A DNA stretch of 34,052 bases from Pelagibacterales bacterium SAG-MED19 (GTDB taxonomy: Bacteria > Pseudomonadota > Alphaproteobacteria > Pelagibacterales > Pelagibacteraceae), in the NCBI GenBank assembly GCA_014654035.1, contig JACWDQ010000012.1:1-34052 (forward strand), written 5' to 3'. How positions within the stretch are numbered: position 1 is the first letter of the stretch; each line of letters opens with the position of its first letter. The notes below the pieces were generated by a model that worked only from the letters and a program-made list of their open reading frames with translations, was not told the DNA's origin and searched no databases. A program made the translations under genes and the position numbers. Positions 1 to 9,979 of the stretch are shown here, in pieces.

Positions 1-1255
1 CAATACTGAATAAATCACCGAAAACTTCTTTTCCTAGACCAAATTTTTTTGCTGTTTCGCTTAGTTTATCAACTCCTAGTTTACGAGCAATCTCGTAAAA
101 ATAAGTATCACATGATTGTTTCATTGCATTTCTAAGACTGACAAAGCCATGTCCTTTTTTTTTCCAACAATGATACGTTTGACCATACATATCAGTTTTG
201 CCAGTGCATTTTACCGTAAAATTCGTGTTAATGATTCCATTTTCTAAAGCTGACAAAGCTACGATTGGTTTAATTGTTGATCCTGGAGAATAATTGCCTT
301 GTAGAGTTTTGTTTACCAATGGTTTCATAGGGTTATTACGTATTATTTGCCATTCATCTTGACTTATTCCAAAAACAAACAAGTTGGGATCAAAAGATGG
401 AGAAGAATGCATTGCAATTATAGAGCCTGTAAATATATCCATTACGCAGATAGATCCTGCTTTATCTTTCAATAATTCATTTGCTAACTTTTGAACCTCC
501 GTATCTATGGTTAGTCTCAAAGTTTTCCCTTTTTTACCTTTTTGAAATTCTAATTGACTAATTCTTCTTCCGTAGGCATTCACTTCATATCTCTCGATAT
601 CATTCGTCCCCAACAATTTTTCTTCAAGAGATTTTTCTAAACCGACTTTGCCTACTTTGAGTCCAGGCACAAAGTTTTTTTTAATTATTTCATTTTTTTC
701 AATATCATTCTCATTAGCTTGACTTACATAACCAATTATATGAGTAAAATTTTCTCCGAATGGATAATTTCTTGAAATAGAAATAACAGGTTTTACTCCA
801 TTTAAGTCATATAAATGATTGTTTATTTTAGAAAATCTCTTCCAGTCTAAATTATCTGAAATAATTAATGTCTCCCAAGGTTTGCTCTCATTCTTTTTTT
901 TTAATACCTTTTTGAATTCTTTATCTGATAATTCTAATAAATCTTTTAATCTGTAAATTACATATCTAAAATCTTCGACTTCTTCTGGAATTATATGAAG
1001 CTGGTATGCTTCAAAATTTCCAGCTATTACGTTTCCAAAATAGTCAAGAAATTCACCCCTTACAGGTGCTAATTTCCATTCTCTAATCCTATTTTTGTCT
1101 GACAATGTTAAGTATTTCTTATTTTCTTTGACCTGTAAAAAAAATAATCTACTCACCAACCCAATCATAACCATAAACTTTAAAGATCCAGTAATAAACA
1201 TTCTTCTATTTATTGAATTAAGTTTTGTTACATTATCGCTTGAAGAACTAATCAT
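1..1255 (-). CDS. mrdA: Penicillin-binding protein 2 (peptidoglycan transpeptidase), C-terminus beyond the window
   Basis: I translated this from the minus strand: it starts with MISSSSDNVTKLNS at 1255 and stays open to base 1, so about 418 residues are present and the C-terminal part of the transpeptidase domain is missing. A membrane anchor lies near residues 20-36, followed by the PBP dimerisation domain (VRGEFLDYFG near residue 60). The active-site SxxK motif sits in GNYSPGSTIKP, with the nucleophile Ser at about residue 326, close to its place in E. coli PBP2. In the family this enzyme crosslinks lateral-wall peptidoglycan in the periplasm as part of the elongasome with MreBCD and RodA. 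The start overlaps the mreD stop by 8 bases (ATGATTAG), which indicates translational coupling. The SxxK sequence and the mre context favour PBP2 over PBP3/FtsI. Confidence 0.93.
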   Translation of the reverse strand, partial: MISSSSDNVTKLNSINRRMFITGSLKFMVMIGLVSRLFFLQVKENKKYLTLSDKNRIREWKLAPVRGEFLDYFGNVIAGNFEAYQLHIIPEEVEDFRYVIYRLKDLLELSDKEFKKVLKKKNESKPWETLIISDNLDWKRFSKINNHLYDLNGVKPVISISRNYPFGENFTHIIGYVSQANENDIEKNEIIKKNFVPGLKVGKVGLEKSLEEKLLGTNDIERYEVNAYGRRISQLEFQKGKKGKTLRLTIDTEVQKLANELLKDKAGSICVMDIFTGSIIAMHSSPSFDPNLFVFGISQDEWQIIRNNPMKPLVNKTLQGNYSPGSTIKPIVALSALENGIINTNFTVKCTGKTDMYGQTYHCWKKKGHGFVSLRNAMKQSCDTYFYEIARKLGVDKLSETAKKFGLGKEVFGDLFSI

Positions 1256-1754
1256 TTAAAGTTTTAAGGTAAAATTTAAAAATTGAGACAAAAATTATAT
1301 AAAATAAAAATGTGAAAAAAGTATTAACAAGATAGCTCATTAAAACCAAATTAAACGAAAAAAATAATGTAAGGATAGAATAATTTATTGAATTTATTAA
1401 GCTTACTACAAATAAAAAATAAAACCAATCTTTAATGGGATTTGGTCTAATTGTTATATTTCTAAAATAGGAAGTTGCAATACAAATTAAAATATATGAC
1501 AAGCTACTTACGCCTAATGGTAATCCCACGACTGTATCATTAAATAATCCAGCTATAAAAACTAAAATGTAATCAAAGTTTTTAAAATCTTTTAAAGTAA
1601 AGAAAAAAATTAGTATAAATGGAAAATTAAATGAGAAATAATCTAAATTTAAATAATTAAAATCAAATTCATTAAAAACAGATATAAATAAAATTATCAA
1701 TGGTAACCATGAATAAAATTTTAAAAATGATCCTTTTGATCTTAAACTAGTCAT
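1248..1754 (-). CDS. mreD: Rod shape-determining protein MreD
   Basis: This is a 168-residue, very hydrophobic protein with about five predicted membrane segments, the usual size and layout of MreD. MreD sequences are poorly conserved, so the call rests mainly on position: it lies between mreC and mrdA, overlapping each by 8 bases. The segment FNDTVVGLPLGVSSLSYI resembles the family's conserved stretch of the type D-x-x-x-G-x-P-x-G. MreD is an inner-membrane partner of MreC in the complex that links cytoplasmic MreB to periplasmic peptidoglycan synthases. No unusual residues or base composition are visible. Confidence 0.88.
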   Translation of the reverse strand: MTSLRSKGSFLKFYSWLPLIILFISVFNEFDFNYLNLDYFSFNFPFILIFFFTLKDFKNFDYILVFIAGLFNDTVVGLPLGVSSLSYILICIATSYFRNITIRPNPIKDWFYFLFVVSLINSINYSILTLFFSFNLVLMSYLVNTFFTFLFYIIFVSIFKFYLKTLND

Positions 1755-2973
1755 TTACCTTTTTTCCTTTATTTAAAATACATTTTTTATATTCTGGTGT
1801 TCCCACTTTAAAACCAGTACTAAATAATTTTTTGGTTTGACATTTATGACTATAAATCAGATTTAATCGTAAAAATTCTAATTCCTCTTTATCTAAGTCA
1901 AATTGATTAATTTTTTCTTTTTGTCTTGTTATTTCGTTATTTAAATCAAAAACTTGATCATTTAGATCATTAATTTTTACTTTTAAGTTCTCATTTTCCT
2001 CTTTAAATTTTACATTAGTGTCCTCAATAATTTCAATCTCATCCTCAAGGATTTGAACTTTTGCATCTATCGGATTTTTTTTTTGATTATTTGTATTTTC
2101 ATTATCCAAGTTTTGTATTGGTGTGTTAGTTAATATTTCGGCAAAAACATATTTTAATTGAGAGAAATCTGAATAAAATTGAACCTTTAATTCTGTACTT
2201 ATTTCATTTTTTAAAATTTTTAATTTTCCTATTGGAACACCACTTTTAAAAATAGCACCAGTCCCAGAAGTATACACAATACTATCGTTTTCTAATTTTT
2301 CAGAAAGACCATCTTTAATATACTTAATCTTTCCATTATTATCACCTATTCCAGTTATAATCGCTTGAATATTTTGAGGAGCAATAGTAACTGGAACATT
2401 TGAGTTTAAATCAGATAATAATAATACTCTTGAGGATTTATAATTTACCTCAATAACTCTACCTACAAGATAAGATTGATCATAAATATTTGTTCCAATC
2501 TTAATATCATCTTTACTACCTTTGTTAATAATAATACTTTTTAAAAAAGGACTATTATGGTCAACAATAATTTTTGCTAATAATTTGTCAGAACTTGAAA
2601 CATAATTATTGATTAATTCTTTTAATTCTTTGTTTTCATTTAAAATAATTTCATTAGATATATTTTTAGATTTAAATTGATCTAATTCATCTTTATTTTT
2701 TTTATATTTATTAAAAAATGTTGTGTATTCACTTATTTCAGAAAATGTGCTTATCAATAAATTTTCTGGAATCGAGACCACAAATGAAGATCTATACACA
2801 AATTCATTTATGCCAACTTTTATAAATTTTATTACTTTCAATTCTAAACTAGATAAAACAATTATAAAAACTGAAATAAATACTAATGTAAGTAACGAAA
2901 ATTTTTGTTGAGTACTTTTTTTTAAGAATGCAGAACGTATTGCGATAATAAAATCATCTCTGCTTGAGGCCAT
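1747..2973 (-). CDS. mreC: Rod shape-determining protein MreC with extended coiled-coil C-terminus
   Basis: The 408-residue protein has a short cytoplasmic N-terminus, one membrane segment (about residues 25-45), a coiled coil (about 80-115) and the periplasmic MreC beta domains (about 115-285, including GTNIYDQSYLVGRVIEV and TSGTGAIFKSGVPIGK). MreC scaffolds the elongasome and binds PBP2 and MreD. Unusually, about 120 residues follow the beta domains: a linker, a charged heptad-like coiled coil (about 300-370, rich in E, K and N) and a tail with Cys378 and Cys398 around the segment GFKVGTPEYKKC. Such a tail is not part of the textbook MreC fold. The gene lies 5 bases after mreB and overlaps mreD by 8. 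The N-terminal two thirds are secure; the role of the tail is unknown. Confidence 0.93.
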   Translation of the reverse strand: MASSRDDFIIAIRSAFLKKSTQQKFSLLTLVFISVFIIVLSSLELKVIKFIKVGINEFVYRSSFVVSIPENLLISTFSEISEYTTFFNKYKKNKDELDQFKSKNISNEIILNENKELKELINNYVSSSDKLLAKIIVDHNSPFLKSIIINKGSKDDIKIGTNIYDQSYLVGRVIEVNYKSSRVLLLSDLNSNVPVTIAPQNIQAIITGIGDNNGKIKYIKDGLSEKLENDSIVYTSGTGAIFKSGVPIGKLKILKNEISTELKVQFYSDFSQLKYVFAEILTNTPIQNLDNENTNNQKKNPIDAKVQILEDEIEIIEDTNVKFKEENENLKVKINDLNDQVFDLNNEITRQKEKINQFDLDKEELEFLRLNLIYSHKCQTKKLFSTGFKVGTPEYKKCILNKGKKVND

Positions 2974-2978
2974 CGGTC

Positions 2979-4013
<1,035 letters not shown>

Positions 4014-5579
4014 TTAAATACCTCTTACTTTTTCTTTATCTTGTTCAATCTCTGGAGCCGTTTTGTCTCTTTTGATTATCATCTTGTTCAATGCACTCAA
4101 GTATGCATTTGCAGATGCGACTAATGTATCTGTATCTGCTGCTTGTCCAACTGTTGTTTTTCCATTTTCCTCAATTCGAACACTTACAGTTGCTTGAGCA
4201 TCAGTTCCTTCAGTAACAGCATGAACTTGATATAATAAAAGTTTAACATCATGAGGATATAAAACTTTTATGCATTTAAAAATTGCATCAACAGGACCAT
4301 CTCCTGTTTCTGAGGTCTTCTTTACCTCTCCATAAACATCTAAAGTCATTTCTGCTTTTTGTGGCTCACCTGTGCCAGCAAAAACTTTAAGAGATTTTAA
4401 ATTTATAACGTTTTTTTCTAAGACCATACTATCATCAACTAACGCTGCAATATCATCATCATAGACATGTTTTTTTTTATCAGCTAAAATCTTAAATTTT
4501 CCAAAAGCAGTTTGAATTACATCGTCAGTCACATCCACATAACCAAGATCTGATAATTTTTCTTTAAAAGCGTGTCTGCCTGAATGTTTTCCCATGACTA
4601 AAGATGTTTTTTTAACCCCAACACTCTCAGGTGTCATGATTTCATAAGTTTCTCTATTTTTAAGCATTCCATCTTGATGAATACCTGCTTCATGTGCAAA
4701 AGCGTTCTTTCCTACTATCGCTTTATTAAATTGGACTGGAAATGTTGCATTTGAAACAACTTTCGAAGCTTTACTTAATAGTTCTGTTTTTATACCAGTG
4801 GTAAATGGCATTAAATCATTTCTAGTTCTAATTGCCATTACAATTTCTTCTAGAGCAGCATTTCCTGCTCTTTCACCTATTCCATTAATTGTACATTCTA
4901 CTTGTCTTGCTCCTGCAGAAACTCCCGCTAATGAATTAGCAACAGCTAACCCCAAATCGTTATGACAATGAACAGATAAAATTGCTTTATCAATATTTGG
5001 AACTTTATTTTTTAAAGTTTTGATAATTTTTGTAAATTCTGAGGGCGTAGTATAGCCAACTGTATCTGGAATGTTTATAGTTTTTGCACCAGAGTTAATA
5101 GCAAGTTCAACTATTTTACACATAAAATCCATGTCAGTTCTTGTCCCGTCCTCACACGACCACTCAACATCGTCAGTTAAATTCCTCGCATACGTAACAC
5201 TTTCTTTTATTGCATCCAATACTTGTTCAGGTGTTTTATTTAACTTATGTTTCATATGAAGAGCGCTAGTTGAAATAAAAGTATGAATTCTAAATCTAGG
5301 TGCAGACTTCAAAGCTTCATGACATGCATCAATATCTTTTTTACTCGCTCTTGATAAACCAGCAGGAATAGAATTTTTTAAAATTTTACTAATTGCTTTC
5401 ACTGACTCAAAATCTCCTGGAGAAGCTATTGGAAAACCTGCTTCTATAATATCAATTCCTAGTTCATCGAATACTCTTGAAATTTGAATTTTTTCTTCGA
5501 GACTCATTGATGCTCCAGGTGATTGTTCACCGTCTCGCATTGTTGTATCAAATATAAAAACTTTGTCTTTATCACTCAT
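4014..5579 (-). CDS. leuA: 2-isopropylmalate synthase
   Basis: The enzyme condenses 2-oxoisovalerate with acetyl-CoA, the first committed step of leucine synthesis. The HMGL-like TIM barrel begins with FDTTMRDGEQSPGASM (catalytic Arg and metal-binding Asp), contains the metal motif HCHNDLGLAVANSL and continues with INGIGERAGNAALEE. A linker and a C-terminal regulatory domain (leucine feedback site in the family) follow, giving about 521 residues, normal for bacterial LeuA. I start at ATG 5579 (MSDKDKVFIF). A TTG at 5609 would add ten unconserved residues and would lie on top of the likely promoter. The gene follows ilvC by 78 bases and abuts mreB. Confidence 0.96.
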   Translation of the reverse strand: MSDKDKVFIFDTTMRDGEQSPGASMSLEEKIQISRVFDELGIDIIEAGFPIASPGDFESVKAISKILKNSIPAGLSRASKKDIDACHEALKSAPRFRIHTFISTSALHMKHKLNKTPEQVLDAIKESVTYARNLTDDVEWSCEDGTRTDMDFMCKIVELAINSGAKTINIPDTVGYTTPSEFTKIIKTLKNKVPNIDKAILSVHCHNDLGLAVANSLAGVSAGARQVECTINGIGERAGNAALEEIVMAIRTRNDLMPFTTGIKTELLSKASKVVSNATFPVQFNKAIVGKNAFAHEAGIHQDGMLKNRETYEIMTPESVGVKKTSLVMGKHSGRHAFKEKLSDLGYVDVTDDVIQTAFGKFKILADKKKHVYDDDIAALVDDSMVLEKNVINLKSLKVFAGTGEPQKAEMTLDVYGEVKKTSETGDGPVDAIFKCIKVLYPHDVKLLLYQVHAVTEGTDAQATVSVRIEENGKTTVGQAADTDTLVASANAYLSALNKMIIKRDKTAPEIEQDKEKVRGI

Positions 5580-5600
5580 AACTAAAATTTTGGAAAATCT

Positions 5601-5628
5601 ATAATACAATCTCTATTAGAAATTGCAA
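5601..5628 (-). promoter_or_regulatory. Candidate sigma-70-type promoter for leuA
   Basis: Reading the minus strand in the 78-base gap after ilvC, there is TTGCAA (5628-5623), a 16-base spacer and TATTAT (5606-5601). Transcription would start near 5594, leaving a leader of about 15 bases before ATG 5579. The -10 matches five of six consensus bases and the -35 four of six. Chance matches are common in AT-rich DNA. Its placement supports the shorter leuA start. Confidence 0.4.
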
Positions 5629-5657
5629 AATGTTTATAAAGAATTAAGCTCTTTTAA

Positions 5658-6695
<1,038 letters not shown>

Positions 6696-6699
6696 TTAT

Positions 6700-7248
6700 T
6701 TATTTAAAAATTTCTGCACCCCTAGTCATTGCTATAGCCCCAGTTCTTGAGGTACTTGTAAGACCTAGAGTTTTTAATTTTTTAGACATTTTATCAATTT
6801 CTCTTCTTAAAGCAGTTATTTGTATTACAACAGATAACTTTGTTTTATCTAATACTACAGGATTAAAGTTTTTACAGGCTTTAAGGCATTTTTCTATCTT
6901 TTTTTTATTACCAACAACTTTTAACAAAGCCATTTCTTTAAAAATTACTTTTTTATCCTCTCTTTTAAAATCAGCAACTTTATGAACTGGTACTAATTTT
7001 TTTAATTGAAGTTTAATTTGATCAATCACTTGAGGGGTTCCTGTAGTTACGATAGTTATTCTTGATATATTCTTTGTCTGATCAACTTCTGCTACAGCTA
7101 ATGACTCAATATTATATCCTCTTCCAGAAAATAGACCAACAACTCTTGCAAGTACTCCCGCTTCATTATCAACCCATACAACAAATATATGTGTATCTAA
7201 CTTGCCCTTTTTTGTTGGAATACTATATGCAGATTTAGGTTTTACCAT
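6700..7248 (-). CDS. ilvN: Acetolactate synthase, regulatory (small) subunit
   Basis: The 182-residue protein begins with an ACT domain (about residues 18-95) containing VDNEAGVLARVVGLFSGRGY, the valine-binding region in IlvH/IlvN proteins. The C-terminal ALS small-subunit domain follows (KMALLKVVGN-like segment and residues to about 175). It activates the catalytic subunit and confers feedback control by valine. The start overlaps the ilvB stop by one base (TAATG), a coupling arrangement that helps set subunit stoichiometry. By length and motif it is closest to IlvH-type subunits; I use the symbol ilvN in the generic sense. Confidence 0.95.
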   Translation of the reverse strand: MVKPKSAYSIPTKKGKLDTHIFVVWVDNEAGVLARVVGLFSGRGYNIESLAVAEVDQTKNISRITIVTTGTPQVIDQIKLQLKKLVPVHKVADFKREDKKVIFKEMALLKVVGNKKKIEKCLKACKNFNPVVLDKTKLSVVIQITALRREIDKMSKKLKTLGLTSTSRTGAIAMTRGAEIFK

Positions 7249-9014
7249 TAAACTAACGCTTTGCCTTTACCAGTTATTTTGTTTTCATCTTTGTCATTAG
7301 GACCAAGGATCATTTGATTGTGAGGTTTTCCTGATGGAATCATAGGAAAACAATTTTCACTTGGATCAACATGACAATCAAAAATTACAGGTCCATTGTG
7401 ATCAACCATTTCTTTAATCTTCATGTCTAATTCTTCAGGTTTTTCAGCCTTAATTCCTTTACATCCATAAGCATCTGCTAACTTAACAAAGTCTGGCAAT
7501 GCCTCTGAATAACTTTCAGAATAATTTTTTTCGTGAAGTAATTCCTGCCATTGTCTTACCATTCCCATATACTGGTTGTTGAGTATAAAAATTTTAATAG
7601 GTAAATTATATTGAACAGCTGTAGACATTTCTTGCATTGTCATCAAAATTGATGCTTCGCCCGCAATGTCGATAACAAGTTTATTTGGGTGAGCTATTTG
7701 CACACCAACTGCAGCTGGGAGACCATATCCCATTGTTCCAAGTCCTCCAGAAGTCATCCATCTATTTGGTTTATTAAACTTATAATGTTGTGCAGCCCAC
7801 ATCTGATGTTGACCTACTTCCGTTGTAATGAAGGTATCCTGATTTTTTGTTAATTCATATAATCTTTTCACAGCATGCTGAGGTTTAATTGTACTTTCGC
7901 TATTAATAAAACCCAAAGAATTTTTTGTTCTCCATTTTTGAATCTGTTCCCACCATTTTGCAATTTTTTGTTTATTTGAGTCATTAAAACCATTTTGTTT
8001 TTTATTTATTTTTTTTATAGTTGCTTTTAAAACTTCATTAACATCTCCAACTATTGCTAAATCTACTTTGATAATTTTGTTAATTGAAGAAGGGTCGATA
8101 TCAATATGAACCTTCTTTGATTTTGGGGAAAATTCGTCTATCTTTCCTGTAATTCGGTCATCAAATCTTGCACCAATATTAATCAATAAATCACAATCGT
8201 GCATAGCATTATTAGCTTCATAAGTTCCATGCATGCCTAACATTCCAATAAATTGATTGTCATCACCTGGAAATGCCCCGAGACCTTGTAAAGTTGAAGT
8301 AATTGGAAAACCTATCAATCTTATAAACTCTCTTAAAGACTGACTTGCATCTGGTCCTGAATTTATAACTCCACCACCTGTGTAAACCACTGGTTTTTTA
8401 GCTTTGGAGATTAAATTAATTAATTCATCTATCTCATTTTGATTAAATCTATTATTAGATTTGCCATTTTGTTTTTTTTCTTTTTTTGGTTTTGAATAAT
8501 TTGCTTTAGCAAATTGAATATCTTTTGGTATATCTACCAAAACCGGCCCTGGTCTTCCAGTTGTTGCAACTCTAAAAGCTTCATGTAAAGTTTTTGATAA
8601 ATCTTTTATGTCTTTAACTAACCAATTATGTTTTGTGCATGGTCTGGTAATTCCTGTGGTATCACATTCTTGAAATGCATCAGTACCTATTAAATGTGTT
8701 GGTACTTGTCCTGAAATACAAACTAAAGGAACCGAATCCATGTAGGCATCAGTTAAAGCAGTAACTACATTGGTTGCACCAGGACCTGAAGTTACAAGCA
8801 CAACACCTGGTTTACCGCTAGATCTTGCATAACCTTCAGCCGCATGTCCTGCTCCCTGTTCATGTCTTACTAAGATATGTTTTATTGACGAATGATTTTT
8901 TAATTCATCATAAATTGGTAAAACTGCTCCACCCGGATACCCAAAAATATGTTCAACATCTTGGTCTTCAAGACATTTAAATACAATTTCGGCTCCTGAA
9001 AATAATTTAGACAT
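7248..9014 (-). CDS. ilvB: Acetolactate synthase, catalytic (large) subunit
   Basis: This 588-residue thiamine-diphosphate enzyme makes acetolactate or acetohydroxybutyrate from pyruvate. The N-terminal Pyr domain has GYPGGAVLPIYDEL and the catalytic Glu52 in VRHEQGAGHAAEGYA; a central FAD-binding domain lies near residues 195-350; the C-terminal PP domain has GLGTMGYGLPAAVG and NNQYMGMVRQWQELL. The metal/thiamine motif normally reads GD(G/A)S with a distal Asn. Here it is GEAS, with Glu453 replacing Asp and Asn480 at the expected distance of 27. The rest of the enzyme looks intact, so I expect it to be active. It starts the ilvB-ilvN-ilvC set, 53 bases after miaA. Confidence 0.96.
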   Translation of the reverse strand: MSKLFSGAEIVFKCLEDQDVEHIFGYPGGAVLPIYDELKNHSSIKHILVRHEQGAGHAAEGYARSSGKPGVVLVTSGPGATNVVTALTDAYMDSVPLVCISGQVPTHLIGTDAFQECDTTGITRPCTKHNWLVKDIKDLSKTLHEAFRVATTGRPGPVLVDIPKDIQFAKANYSKPKKEKKQNGKSNNRFNQNEIDELINLISKAKKPVVYTGGGVINSGPDASQSLREFIRLIGFPITSTLQGLGAFPGDDNQFIGMLGMHGTYEANNAMHDCDLLINIGARFDDRITGKIDEFSPKSKKVHIDIDPSSINKIIKVDLAIVGDVNEVLKATIKKINKKQNGFNDSNKQKIAKWWEQIQKWRTKNSLGFINSESTIKPQHAVKRLYELTKNQDTFITTEVGQHQMWAAQHYKFNKPNRWMTSGGLGTMGYGLPAAVGVQIAHPNKLVIDIAGEASILMTMQEMSTAVQYNLPIKIFILNNQYMGMVRQWQELLHEKNYSESYSEALPDFVKLADAYGCKGIKAEKPEELDMKIKEMVDHNGPVIFDCHVDPSENCFPMIPSGKPHNQMILGPNDKDENKITGKGKALV

Positions 9015-9020
9015 TTATGC

Positions 9021-9050
9021 AATCTAGCTGAAGTTGCACTGATTGGTCAA
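9021..9050 (-). promoter_or_regulatory. Weak candidate promoter for ilvB with a TGCAA/TTGCA inverted repeat
   Basis: In the 53-base gap between miaA and ilvB, minus-strand TTGACC (9050-9045) is followed after 18 bases by TAGATT (9026-9021). The start point would fall at or within a few bases of the ilvB ATG at 9014. A TGCAA/TTGCA inverted repeat (9034-9038 and 9018-9022) overlaps the -10. This gap is noticeably less AT-rich than the neighbouring spacers. The -10 match is only four of six, so read-through from miaA is equally possible. Confidence 0.25.
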
Positions 9051-9067
9051 GGCTAAGTGAGAGATAT

Positions 9068-9976
9068 CTAAAATTTTTTTAAAAATTTATTTAAAGAGTT
9101 TGGACTCATCTTGTCCCAATTTTGCATGTTGCCTCTTCCCCATGTACTTTGTCTCTTTGCATATTGCCTAGTCTTTATTGATATTTTTTCAATAACTTCC
9201 TCTATTTCTATTTTTTTGGAGAGAAATTCTCTAACTTCAGCAATACCAATAGCTTTACTTGCACTTTTGTTCTTTTTTACATTAAGATTAACAAACCTTT
9301 TAACCTCAGATATAGCCCCATTTTCAATCATTTTCTCAGCTCTCATTTTAATTTTATCTAATAACTCACCTCTAGGGAAATCAATATAAATTTTATAAAA
9401 ATCTTCCTTCTCATAAATTGACCTCGTATTTTTGAACCAATCATACATAGATTTTTTTGTAAATAATTTAACTTCGTAGGCTCTTATAGATCTTTGTGTA
9501 TCAGAAGGGTTAATATGATTTTTTACTAAGGGATCAAGTTTTACTAAATTTAAAAAAAACTTTTTAGATCCAATTTTTTTATGCAAAGATCTTATTTTTT
9601 CTCTAAATTTCAAAGGCACATTAGGAATATGAACTAAACCTTCAGTTATAGCCTTAAAATACAAGCCGGTGCCCCCCACTAGTATAGGAATTTTTTTTTT
9701 TCCTCTTATTTCTTTAATCTTTTTATTAACTAATTTTAACCAATCACCTGTTGAAAAATTTTTCTTCACACTTTGAAAACCATATAAATGATGTTTTATT
9801 TTTCGACAATCTTTTGAAGATGGCCTTGCAGAAAGAATTCTTAGTTCTTTATAAACCTGCATACTATCTGCATTTATTATTTCACCATTTATTTTTTTTG
9901 CAAGCTTAATTGCAAATTGAGATTTGCCGGAAGCAGTAGGTCCATAAATTAAAATAATTTTGGATTTTAAGTCCAT
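9068..9976 (-). CDS. miaA: tRNA dimethylallyltransferase
   Basis: MiaA adds a dimethylallyl group to A37 of tRNAs that read UNN codons. The N-terminal P-loop is IYGPTASGKSQFA (residues 9-21), followed by the substrate motif GEIINADSMQVYKEL, with HHLYGF near residue 62 and VGGTGLYFKAITEG near residue 100. All are diagnostic of the family, and 302 residues is a normal length. The gene begins 3 bases after the htrA stop, so it probably belongs to the hflK-hflC-DUF2065-htrA transcript. Its substrate, dimethylallyl diphosphate, comes from the MEP pathway, whose first gene, dxs, is also in this window. Confidence 0.96.
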   Translation of the reverse strand: MDLKSKIILIYGPTASGKSQFAIKLAKKINGEIINADSMQVYKELRILSARPSSKDCRKIKHHLYGFQSVKKNFSTGDWLKLVNKKIKEIRGKKKIPILVGGTGLYFKAITEGLVHIPNVPLKFREKIRSLHKKIGSKKFFLNLVKLDPLVKNHINPSDTQRSIRAYEVKLFTKKSMYDWFKNTRSIYEKEDFYKIYIDFPRGELLDKIKMRAEKMIENGAISEVKRFVNLNVKKNKSASKAIGIAEVREFLSKKIEIEEVIEKISIKTRQYAKRQSTWGRGNMQNWDKMSPNSLNKFLKKF

Positions 9977-9979
9977 AAA

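Noticed and set aside
5580-5609. TTG start for leuA giving ten extra residues
   Set aside because: The extra residues are unconserved and overlap a plausible -10 box; the internal ATG at 5579 gives the normal LeuA N-terminus.
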